This document shows, piece after piece, positions 24,027 through 31,267 of a stretch of DNA of 64,000 nucleotides. Each line of letters starts with the position of its first letter. Within the stretch, counting starts at the first letter, position 1. The position numbers were made by a program, and so were the translations under genes. The notes beneath the pieces are model-generated. The model saw only the letters and a list, made by a program, of their open reading frames with translations. It did no database searches and was not told the DNA's origin. The DNA lies in IMG/VR virus record IMGVR_UViG_3300018481_000001, positions 1 to 64,000 of that record, one strand, 5' to 3'. This DNA is from a virus.

Positions 24027-24925
24027 TACCAAAATCCTTTGTTTAGGTCACCAACGAGACCTTCTGTTATCGGTATTTGTTGAGCGACCTGGCGTAGGTT
24101 AGCTTGAGACATTGCCTTGGACCCGCCACTCACCGCACCGCCCAAGAGCGCGCCACGCAAAAGACCTTTCAACCTTAGTTCTTTTATTCTTTCTGGAGTC
24201 TGCTCTTTAAACCTATTTTTATTAAGCTTAGTTCCCCAAAAATCGGTGTATTTGTCGTTTTCTTCGCCGTAGGTTGGCCCGAGAAGAGCTCCGGCTCCGC
24301 CACCTACGGCGGCTCCCGCAGCAATTCGTGCGGCTAGCGCTTTCCCCGGCGAAGCAAAACTCAGTTTAGTAGTTTCCGGAAGCGCACGAGGCGTCGCAGG
24401 TCGTACATTAACTACTTTGAAAGGCTCTGCGCGTCGGGCCGCACGCGCTGCACGCATTGCCTTGACGTCCCTTGTAAACGAACCCACTTCGTCCAGCGCA
24501 CGCGCGCCTTGGTGTCCCAAAGCACCGCCGATAGTAGACCCCAATAGGATACCCAAGCCAGGTGTATCCTCGTCAGCTGCAGTATATCCCGCTACACCTC
24601 CCGCTGCCGTACCGAGCAATTCCGGGCCAGAGGCCATAAGTTGTTTGCGCAACTCTCTCGCCTTGTCGATTTCCGGAACCAAGGCACTTTCAAAAATGTG
24701 CGCCGAACGCGGTCCTTGCAAAGCGTGGTATCCGCCGAGAGCGCCCCCTGCTGCACCAACAAGAGCGCCCGTACCGACACCCACGCGCTCAGGGTCGGCA
24801 GCGATCGCGCCAAGAAGTCCGCCTGCCGCTGCACCCCCCACAGTGCCCCATGCATTCATGCTTGGCGTAATTGGAAAACCTAATTTCATCAACGCTTCAC
24901 GACGACCTTGTTCGTAGTAATTCAT
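24026..24925 (-). CDS. Tagged protein with several glycine-zipper hairpins
   Basis: 299 residues. The tag is at residues 3-16 (YYEQGRREALMKLGF). There are at least three zipper units: GGAAAGGLLGAIA (turn ADPERVGVG), GTAAGGVAGYTA (turn ADEDTPGLG) and GAAVGGGAGALLG. Between them lie polar linkers and TKLSFASPGKALAAR. Four to six potential membrane helices would allow pore formation. It is first in gene order after the HExxE protein. Ejection-protein function is inference. Confidence 0.75.
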   Translation of the reverse strand: MNYYEQGRREALMKLGFPITPSMNAWGTVGGAAAGGLLGAIAADPERVGVGTGALVGAAGGALGGYHALQGPRSAHIFESALVPEIDKARELRKQLMASGPELLGTAAGGVAGYTAADEDTPGLGILLGSTIGGALGHQGARALDEVGSFTRDVKAMRAARAARRAEPFKVVNVRPATPRALPETTKLSFASPGKALAARIAAGAAVGGGAGALLGPTYGEENDKYTDFWGTKLNKNRFKEQTPERIKELRLKGLLRGALLGGAVSGGSKAMSQANLRQVAQQIPITEGLVGDLNKGFW

Positions 24926-24936
24926 GGTATTTTTCC

Positions 24937-26148
24937 TTACCGCAAACCCTTCATGAAATTAGCGACAGGCTTTGACGCTTGATAGAAATTCTTCAAATGC
25001 GGGTAATTTTCTTTAGCCAACCCTACCGCTTCACGTAGCGAAGTAGGTGCTTTCGCATTCATGAGTTTTCCACCGAGTTCTCCCAAGTGCCCCGCTGAAT
25101 CTCGCGTAGCATCTCTTATATGCTGCGGAAGAAGCATTTGTTCAGACCGAGGGAGTCCTGCAAACATTTCTTGGAGTACATGATCTGCAGGCAACCTTCT
25201 TTTTCCTTCGTCTGCTATCTCCGTCATAAACTGCTGCCCCGCCGCGCGTGCTTGTGCAGGTTTACTAATTAGATGCGCTTTATCGCGCATCATTTTTTCA
25301 ACAGCACGTTGTTGCCGCCCCCCGAGCGGTAACGGACTATCTGGATGCGCGCCTGCACGACGGCGTAGCGCTGCCGTGAGTCTATCGTCGGGATTACCTT
25401 GCCTCAAATTTTGTAGAGTACGTACGGCTTCCGGGTCACCCTGCACCGCGAGTTCTTCACGCAATAGCGGCTCAATACCTGCGTGCGTCGCATGCGCGTG
25501 CTGAATCGACCGTCCTTGTGGATTGGTATTCAGCATCGTATTGCGTTCGCCAATTTCGTGTTCCAACACGCCATGATTAAGAGAATCATCCACTGATTTA
25601 CGTGGATTGAGAAATATTGGAGCTAAATTAGTGGGATCTTTTGTAGAAAGATCTGCACGAAACGCTCCGTAAGGCCCATCTTGCATGGACCGTAAAAATT
25701 GTCCCGAATCATCTCCTGCGAACACGCCGGGCCGATTACCTGCGCCATGCATCGGCACTGTTGCGGGCCCTGCTCCAGGAAACATTTGATTATGGATACT
25801 CGCTTGGTCTAACACTTCGTTTGAAATATTCCCTAGATCCTCAGGATTTTTTTCAATTGTTTGGCGCGCTTTATCAGCTAATGAATATGTATTTCGATCT
25901 TTGGCAGCGCGCAGCGCACGTAGGCGCGCTACCGCTTCAGGCGTCTGTTCCGCAGGAGCCATCGCATTCATACGCGTAAAGCCCTTGCCCATTCCCGACT
26001 GTCCCATTGATGCTGGAAGCCTTGGGTCTACGTCGTGATAACCAACGTTTCCTTCCAAGACTTCTTTGTCGAGGCGTGATGCGGCAATTTTCGCTAAACC
26101 CAGTTTTACACAGGCAGCTACGTAACCTTCATAATAAAAATTATTCAT
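24937..26148 (-). CDS. Tagged HExxE protein (paralogue of 31268)
   Basis: 403 residues. The tag is at 4-18 (FYYEGYVAACVKLGL), followed by IAASRLDKEVLEG, which recurs in the 31268 protein. A central LEHEIGERN motif (HExxE) followed by HAHATHAGIEPLLREE gives several candidate metal ligands, and PLPLGGRQQRAVEKMM is also shared with the paralogue. No HExxH is present, so a standard zincin is not supported. Metal-binding enzyme or structural protein; unknown. Overlaps 26145 by four bases. Confidence 0.7.
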   Translation of the reverse strand: MNNFYYEGYVAACVKLGLAKIAASRLDKEVLEGNVGYHDVDPRLPASMGQSGMGKGFTRMNAMAPAEQTPEAVARLRALRAAKDRNTYSLADKARQTIEKNPEDLGNISNEVLDQASIHNQMFPGAGPATVPMHGAGNRPGVFAGDDSGQFLRSMQDGPYGAFRADLSTKDPTNLAPIFLNPRKSVDDSLNHGVLEHEIGERNTMLNTNPQGRSIQHAHATHAGIEPLLREELAVQGDPEAVRTLQNLRQGNPDDRLTAALRRRAGAHPDSPLPLGGRQQRAVEKMMRDKAHLISKPAQARAAGQQFMTEIADEGKRRLPADHVLQEMFAGLPRSEQMLLPQHIRDATRDSAGHLGELGGKLMNAKAPTSLREAVGLAKENYPHLKNFYQASKPVANFMKGLR

Positions 26149-26594
26149 GGCATTACCTGTTGGGCAGCCTGCGGATAAACACGCTGAAAATTGGCCTGTA
26201 CAGCAGGGTTATTGATCCCCTGCACGTGCGCAGCATGCGCAGCCATCGCCTGTTGATATGCTGCAGGCCCTTCACCATGCGCACCAACGGCCTTCCCCAA
26301 GCTCTCGAACGCCTGCGGGTTATTTCGCATATTCAAAATATGTTTGGTCATAGGATGTCGCGCAGCACCCACGCCATATCCACCTGCGCCGCCCAGTGCG
26401 CCGCCTATCAACGCGCCGCGTACACCGTGCCCTTCATCCGCCGCGAGAGCCCCCGTACCCGCGCCCAACACGCCACCAACCGCTGCATGCTGCAGCGCAG
26501 AACGGCCTGCATCGCCAAGGCGGTGAAGGGCTGCTGCGTCTAACCCAAGCTTAGAAAATGCAGCTGTTTTTCCTTGTTCATAAAAAATACTCAT
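26145..26594 (-). CDS. Tagged glycine-zipper protein
   Basis: 149 residues. The tag is at 4-17 (FYEQGKTAAFSKLGL). The zipper is AAVGGVLGAGTGALA, turn ADEGHGVRG, return GALGGAGGYGVG. The C-terminal half is Ala/His/Gln-rich (YQQAMAAHAAHVQG) and probably helical. It overlaps both neighbours by four bases, so it is coupled to the helicase gene. Confidence 0.75.
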   Translation of the reverse strand: MSIFYEQGKTAAFSKLGLDAAALHRLGDAGRSALQHAAVGGVLGAGTGALAADEGHGVRGALIGGALGGAGGYGVGAARHPMTKHILNMRNNPQAFESLGKAVGAHGEGPAAYQQAMAAHAAHVQGINNPAVQANFQRVYPQAAQQVMP

Positions 26595-28090
26595 GCTGTC
26601 TCCGCATCTCTCTGCTTGAGCAGTTCAATTACCTGATCATTGAGCTTGAGTTTATCTCGAGCCAACTGCGACATATACGCATCCGACGCCATGTCTGGAT
26701 TTTTTCGACCACGAAGACTGTCCAACCAGCCAGGGCGTTTTTCGGACAAATACCGTTCCACGTGCACATTGCGCTCTTCTTCAGGCAGTGCCTCGTGACT
26801 CTTGTAACGAACGCCTCGACCAATAATTTGTCGGATTTTTTCTTCGTTGAAATGCGGCTCGAGAAGCTGCACTTGTCGCGTGCCCTTGAGATCCAGCCCT
26901 TCGCCACCGGCTGAACTCAACAAGAGTGCTTTGAGCTTATTTTGATTATAATCAGAAACCAATTTATTACGTTCGGTCGTGTTCATGCCGCCACGGAAAA
27001 GACCGTACGGAACATTATTTTGCTTGAGCAAATGCTCATACGGCAACAGCCCGCCCTGTAGATAATTCGAATACACCACTGCTTTGTGGTTCGGATTTTC
27101 TTTATTACGCGACATAAAGCGGTCAAATGCGGCTTGTATCTTTGGGCTTTGTGCAACCGCTTCATCCATTGACATGCCTTCAACGAACGGTTGCGGGCTA
27201 TTCGAAACTTGACGCTGTCCCGACAAAAATGATGTCAGGCTTTTTGCTTCTTGTTTGCTGGGCGGTAACCCTGCTTCTATTTTCCGCCGCACCCACCACG
27301 GTGCTTTATTGAGCATCGTATCGTAAATATCTTGCTGGCTCTTCGACATGGGGACAGAAATTGTTTCTTCTGTCGATCCAGGGAAATTTGTGTTCCCCGC
27401 GTTACCATGATAATCAACCCATTTGTCCAAGACCGATTTTAGCTGCTCTGTATTATTGAGCACACGCTGTTCGCCGGGTCGCACGCCTTTGAAGCGCTGC
27501 CACAACGAAGGATTTACTTTCTCCGTTCGAGTAAATGTATCTTCAAAAGTTTTGCGATCATCTGGCAAAAGCTTTTTTCCCGCTGCCAGATTTACCAGAG
27601 CGGCCAGATCTGCGGGATGATTGTACACAGGACTCGCTGTCAGCAGCATGCGCTTTTGAGGCGAGAGACTGCGAAACAGCTGGTTGGCTTTGGTCGAAGG
27701 GTCTCGCAACCGGTGCGCTTCGTCGACCACCAATAAACCATTGTTAAGTCGACTTGCTTCTTCAGGTGCCGTCGTCAATTTTTGCAAAGAATGAACATTA
27801 AATCCTTCGCCCTTTTCAGCGCGATGTGTATTTAATTCTTTTGCATAATTGCCCTGCAACGCAGCAGGCACTACAATATTGCGTGGCATGTCCAACGCAT
27901 CCGCAGCTGCAATGGACGAAAGTGACTTGCCCGATCCCAAACCGTGCGCAACAACCAGCCCTTCCTGGTCGCGTAACCGGTCCCGAACACGCTCCTGGTG
28001 CGGCTGTAGCGTGGTCAATACGCGAGCATATTTGACTATGCCCAGCGTGAGCAGAGCATCCCCACGGCCCTGTGTGTAGCTTTCACTCAT
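26591..28090 (-). CDS. Tagged SNF2/D6-like superfamily 2 helicase
   Basis: 499 residues. The tag is at 5-18 (YTQGRGDALLTLGI). Motif I is AHGLGSGKS (about 48-56), motif II VVDEAHRLRD, motif III LLTASPVYN. The C-terminal RecA lobe has SSAGGEGLDL and QIIGRGVRYKSH (motif VI arginines). The region around motif VI (PEEERNVHVERYL) resembles the D6/D11-type helicases that large DNA viruses package in virions. An ATP-dependent translocase on DNA is expected. The shared tag suggests it travels in the particle; that is inference. First gene of the tagged operon. Confidence 0.85.
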   Translation of the reverse strand: MSESYTQGRGDALLTLGIVKYARVLTTLQPHQERVRDRLRDQEGLVVAHGLGSGKSLSSIAAADALDMPRNIVVPAALQGNYAKELNTHRAEKGEGFNVHSLQKLTTAPEEASRLNNGLLVVDEAHRLRDPSTKANQLFRSLSPQKRMLLTASPVYNHPADLAALVNLAAGKKLLPDDRKTFEDTFTRTEKVNPSLWQRFKGVRPGEQRVLNNTEQLKSVLDKWVDYHGNAGNTNFPGSTEETISVPMSKSQQDIYDTMLNKAPWWVRRKIEAGLPPSKQEAKSLTSFLSGQRQVSNSPQPFVEGMSMDEAVAQSPKIQAAFDRFMSRNKENPNHKAVVYSNYLQGGLLPYEHLLKQNNVPYGLFRGGMNTTERNKLVSDYNQNKLKALLLSSAGGEGLDLKGTRQVQLLEPHFNEEKIRQIIGRGVRYKSHEALPEEERNVHVERYLSEKRPGWLDSLRGRKNPDMASDAYMSQLARDKLKLNDQVIELLKQRDAETA

Positions 28091-28115
28091 CGTAGTTCCT
28101 ACATATCATAGGACG

Positions 28116-28337
28116 TTGCTAAAAACTCTCGACGAGATTGAGGTTGTGCGCCTTCTAAAAAAGCACAGCAGTGCGGAGAGTCTGCGCATATTCACGCTCG
28201 CATGGAACCGGCGCCCCGAATTGGTAACAGTGATTATGAATTACTGCTTTACCCACAAAGAACAGCTCAACGAAGCCGCCGTTGTAGTTCGCCTCGAGCG
28301 TGTCATTTATTTGATTAAGCACCAAGGAACTGCATGA
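28116..28337 (+). CDS. Small helical protein, TTG start
   Basis: 73 residues, starting at TTG 28116 because no ATG is available; the 28-base gap from the divergent helicase start must hold both promoters. Helical and leucine-rich (EIEVVRLLKKHSSAESLRIF). Ends in ATGA overlap with the next gene, which supports translation. Confidence 0.55.
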   Translation: MLKTLDEIEVVRLLKKHSSAESLRIFTLAWNRRPELVTVIMNYCFTHKEQLNEAAVVVRLERVIYLIKHQGTA

Positions 28338-28555
28338 CAGACCTAGGTCATAAGCAAGAAGAGTTGCTAGGCATTATCGCGGAAAAACCCGGACTCACTT
28401 TTTTAGACTTAGTCAAATTGAGTCAAAGAAGAGATTCAATAACATCACGTGCCCTCGCTCGTTTATTTCTCCGCGCTTATATTTGTAAAACCGATAATCT
28501 TCACTATATTACACCCAAAGGACTCGCGTATTTGCAGACCAGTAATTTAGATTAA
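28334..28555 (+). CDS. Winged-helix-like DNA-binding protein
   Basis: 73 residues, single-domain winged helix: helices at LLGIIAEKPGLTFLDLVKLS and a recognition-helix-like SITSRALARLFLR, then a beta wing (YICKTDNLHYITPKGLAYL). Similar to MarR/RepA-type small regulators. Coupled to the upstream gene. Confidence 0.65.
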   Translation: MTDLGHKQEELLGIIAEKPGLTFLDLVKLSQRRDSITSRALARLFLRAYICKTDNLHYITPKGLAYLQTSNLD

Positions 28556-28560
28556 TTCAT

Positions 28561-28568
28561 GGTATAAC
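28561..28568 (+). promoter_or_regulatory. Candidate promoter motif upstream of 28587
   Basis: Plus strand GGTATAAC, preceded by TTCAT and followed by GCAGTAGAGG, about 20 bases before the ATG. Plus-strand member of the GGTATA set. Confidence 0.4.
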
Positions 28569-28586
28569 GCAGTAGAGGTTATACAG

Positions 28587-28943
28587 ATGTTGAATTCATT
28601 TAGTAATTTTTGTTTGTGGCTGTGCATGACTCTGCTTGGATTTGGCGACGAATATCGCAAAAACAAGCTTGCGCGCGACGCTGTGCTCGATGCAGAAGGC
28701 GATGCGTTTAAAAAACTCGCACCGGCCAACAAAGCACTCGTGTGGTTTGCCGATGGTAAACTCACGCAAGCCAAGGCTGCGCGCCGCAAGTACTGGCAGA
28801 ATATGGACGCGAAGCCTTGGGCCAAGCTCTACAAAGAATTGAATCTATCCGACGCTGAGCTTACCCGTGTGATGAGCTCCGAACGGAAAATGCCTGGGTA
28901 TTTCCAGAAACGTGTACGCGAAGAAATGCGCAAGCTCTCCTGA
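28587..28943 (+). CDS. Unrecognised basic protein with hydrophobic N-terminus
   Basis: 118 residues with GTAGAGG upstream of the ATG. The first 20 residues are hydrophobic (FSNFCLWLCMTLLGFG), possibly a membrane anchor. The remainder is basic and helical (LTQAKAARRKYWQNMDAKPW). Unknown function. Confidence 0.65.
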   Translation: MLNSFSNFCLWLCMTLLGFGDEYRKNKLARDAVLDAEGDAFKKLAPANKALVWFADGKLTQAKAARRKYWQNMDAKPWAKLYKELNLSDAELTRVMSSERKMPGYFQKRVREEMRKLS

Positions 28944-28971
28944 ATCATTCATTTAAGAAAGACATATTTTT

Positions 28972-29259
28972 ATGAAAAATCATACCGTCGCTGCAGCACT
29001 TGCAAACCTCGATGTCATTGAAACCGAACGCCGTGCTGCTTGGACCAAAGCACGTGCAGCATTAGTCAACGCTATGCGTAATCTCAAGAGCGACGCTGAG
29101 CGCGAAATGCTCGCACCACTTCTTGCAGCAGTGGACGCAACGATTGAAGAAGATCTCGCAGAACTCAAAACATTGCGCGACAACTTCCTGACCAACATTC
29201 ATGCGATAGACCTAACTATCGCGGCTATCAAAAATAACACGCTCGGCGTAGAAAATTGA
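28972..29259 (+). CDS. Helical coiled-coil protein
   Basis: 95 residues, Ala/Leu/Glu-rich, nearly all helix (LDVIETERRAAWTKARAALV, LAAVDATIEEDLAELKTLRD). No motif. Stop overlaps the next start (TGATG). Confidence 0.65.
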   Translation: MKNHTVAAALANLDVIETERRAAWTKARAALVNAMRNLKSDAEREMLAPLLAAVDATIEEDLAELKTLRDNFLTNIHAIDLTIAAIKNNTLGVEN

Positions 29260-29474
29260 TGAGGTTTACGGTGTGCCAAAAAAACCTAGACCACTCCGTG
29301 ATAGCTTTTGAGCTAACCCTGGCCGAAGCGGTGCACGAAATACGGCACGCACAACTCGGCCCCAACCCGCTTTTGGCGCTCGAGAGTCTACAGGGCGCAC
29401 GCGACGCGGTCACCCGCTCCCTGCAAGAACTCGCTACCGTAGAACTAGCACTCAAGGCCAAGTTCAATGACTAA
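29259..29474 (+). CDS. Small helical protein
   Basis: 71 residues from the ATG at 29259, one base into the preceding stop region. Two helices (IAFELTLAEAVHEIRHAQL; LLALESLQGARDAVTRSLQE). No recognisable domain; overlaps the next start by eight bases. Confidence 0.6.
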   Translation: MRFTVCQKNLDHSVIAFELTLAEAVHEIRHAQLGPNPLLALESLQGARDAVTRSLQELATVELALKAKFND

Positions 29475-29802
29475 AAAAAGAGCCCGTGAAATCATTCGTA
29501 AGGTACGTAAATCCGGGCGTATTCAGTGCGACCATAAAGGCGCGCAATGCCCTGTGTGCAAATACACCTACTCCAACGGCCTCACGGACATTACCAACCA
29601 CGTGAGCAACGAGCAGGACACTGACGAAGAGGTCACCACAACCCTCACCGTTTGCTCGCGCTGTCAACGTATCTTGGTTATTGAACCGACGGGCCTGCGG
29701 TTGCTCAACGACATTGAACGCATGCTTCTGACGGCACCACAGCTCGAGACCATTAAAACATTGCGGGACATGGCACGCGTGTTTACCCAGGACCAATCCT
29801 AA
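29467..29802 (+). CDS. Zinc-ribbon protein (paralogue group A)
   Basis: 111 residues. Cysteine pairs QCPVCKY and VCSRCQR are about 35 residues apart, then a GLRLLNDIERMLL helix. The same order (ribbon, short strand, LL-rich helix) appears in 29799 and 48138, so these are probably paralogues. Function unknown. Confidence 0.65.
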   Translation: MTKKRAREIIRKVRKSGRIQCDHKGAQCPVCKYTYSNGLTDITNHVSNEQDTDEEVTTTLTVCSRCQRILVIEPTGLRLLNDIERMLLTAPQLETIKTLRDMARVFTQDQS

Positions 29803-30116
29803 GAATCGAGCTGTTTGCTCTTCAGCATGCGCAATACTGAAAAGCCCAGCGCAACGCCCGTTTCTTTTAGGTTTTGCTGCTCTTCTTCACTGAGCAATGT
29901 AAAGGCGTCCTGCGAAAATGGCTCGAGTTTTCCTTCTGCAAATTGGCTAACCATGCCACAGCCACTACAAACGCTCAGGTCGCCTATGGACGGGATTTCG
30001 CGTTTATCCCCTTGAGAAACCGCCGCGCCGTTTAATTTTTTACCACAGCGCGGACACCAGTACGAGCCACCTTCGAGCTCTACTCTGAGATGTGCGTTAT
30101 AGTCGTTATTTGGCAT
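29799..30116 (-). CDS. Zinc-ribbon protein (paralogue group A)
   Basis: 105 residues. WCPRCGKK and VCSGCGM pairs, then FTLLSEEEQQNLKETGVALG helix. Convergent and paralogous with 29467; closest in layout to 48138. Stops overlap by four bases. Confidence 0.7.
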   Translation of the reverse strand: MPNNDYNAHLRVELEGGSYWCPRCGKKLNGAAVSQGDKREIPSIGDLSVCSGCGMVSQFAEGKLEPFSQDAFTLLSEEEQQNLKETGVALGFSVLRMLKSKQLDS

Positions 30117-30486
30117 TATTTTCCGCCGTCAATGCTGCCAACCGTTGATACTTTTCTTTCGTCGTATGTTCGTCCCACGGTGAAAGTACTTCGAGCGGCT
30201 GCGCCCAGTCGAACATTCCCAATTCATCGATATAAAGATGCCAGCTTACTTGTCCCTGCGGCGTCTGAACAAAAAGAATCGTCCGCCATTCTGGACCCCA
30301 CGCGGGCTCACCGGGTTTGTCAATATGCTCCGCAAGCCACACCGGCCAGCCCATGTTGTGCGCCATTTTTGCAAACACGTTGACGAGCTGATTGCGCTCC
30401 CAGTACGCCTGGTCTTTCTGCAGCGCGAGTTCATGAATACCCTTGTAAACAGCGCGCGCTTGATCAAGTAGTGTTTGATCGTCCAC
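30106..30486 (-). CDS. Conserved phage protein of the WDxHTTxEKYxRL type
   Basis: 126 residues. The C-terminal SPWDEHTTKEKYQRL is a hallmark I associate with a widespread uncharacterised phage protein type. Upstream are WRTILFVQTPQGQVSWHLY (beta) and an N-terminal helical half. Function unknown. Overlaps 29799 by 11 bases. Confidence 0.65.
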   Translation of the reverse strand: MDDQTLLDQARAVYKGIHELALQKDQAYWERNQLVNVFAKMAHNMGWPVWLAEHIDKPGEPAWGPEWRTILFVQTPQGQVSWHLYIDELGMFDWAQPLEVLSPWDEHTTKEKYQRLAALTAENNAK

Positions 30487-30490
30487 GTTA

Positions 30491-30763
30491 TTAGTTCCCC
30501 AGTATTTTGGGGCCCTTCGGCCCTGGAAAACTTAGTCCATGCGGAAACGCTTGAACATTACCAATGCGCTCTTGTACTTCTTTATACGTCGGCGCATAAA
30601 CCAAAACAATTGTATCGGGACATGACTCTACGTCGTACCCAAACGCACTCATAATCAACCCGTGCGGATCACCGTCTTTGAGCTTGGCAATTTCAATGTC
30701 CGTGATACCAAGAATAAAGTAATTACGGCCATTCAATTCATTAGTCAGCTTGGCTTTAATCAC
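30491..30763 (-). CDS. Unrecognised small protein
   Basis: 90 residues, compact alpha/beta (NYFILGITDIEIAKLKDGDP, PDTIVLVYAPTYKEVQERIG). The C-terminus is Gly/Pro-rich. ATGA overlap with 30760. Confidence 0.6.
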   Translation of the reverse strand: MIKAKLTNELNGRNYFILGITDIEIAKLKDGDPHGLIMSAFGYDVESCPDTIVLVYAPTYKEVQERIGNVQAFPHGLSFPGPKGPKILGN

Positions 30764-31092
30764 GGTTGGCCTCGCAAGCGTGCGACAGTTCCTTCAACCT
30801 TAATGGCGCTCAACAATATATTATCGATGATGAGTTTTGTTTCATCGGTTCTGTGAACGCTGTCGGCTTCTTCACGTAATGCAACAGCAAGCTTGGCAAA
30901 CTCTTGCAGAGTACGTTCTTTTGCACCGACACACTGTCCTACGCGATACGCCGCAATAATGGGCCCGCACGTGTCGCGAACGGCAAGCTCTTCCGGCTCG
31001 TAGAGAGATCTACTCAATAGAATCTCACACGTTAATTCTGCAATTTGAAACGCGACGTCGCGGTCAAGATACGTATCTTCAGGGGCTGTCAT
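30760..31092 (-). CDS. Unrecognised helical protein
   Basis: 110 residues from the ATG at 31092; an upstream reading to 31209 is an artefact overlapping 31079. Helical (VAFQIAELTCEILLSRSLY, LQEFAKLAVALREEADSV). Unknown. Confidence 0.55.
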   Translation of the reverse strand: MTAPEDTYLDRDVAFQIAELTCEILLSRSLYEPEELAVRDTCGPIIAAYRVGQCVGAKERTLQEFAKLAVALREEADSVHRTDETKLIIDNILLSAIKVEGTVARLRGQP

Positions 31093-31264
31093 ATGCCTTT
31101 TCCTTGAGAACACGGGCCTGGTAACCCTTAAACCTAAACCAATTGCGTAGCTCATCGCGGGTCCATCCGACAGTCCATCTGAGGATGGGCGCGGCATGCA
31201 CGCAGACATCGTTTTCTAAAATTAATCCAGCTACAAAATGAGGGGCGACAACACGTACGAGCAT
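31079..31264 (-). CDS. Unrecognised small protein
   Basis: 61 residues, beta then helix (LVRVVAPHFVAGLILENDVC, WTRDELRNWFRFKGYQAR). It starts three bases before the stop of the tagged 31268 gene. No known family. Confidence 0.55.
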   Translation of the reverse strand: MLVRVVAPHFVAGLILENDVCVHAAPILRWTVGWTRDELRNWFRFKGYQARVLKEKAYDSP

Positions 31265-31267
31265 TAG

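Noticed and set aside
24937-26148. Zincin metalloprotease
   Set aside because: The core is HExxE, not HExxH, and the paralogue has AHExxER; the expected zincin third ligand context is not present.
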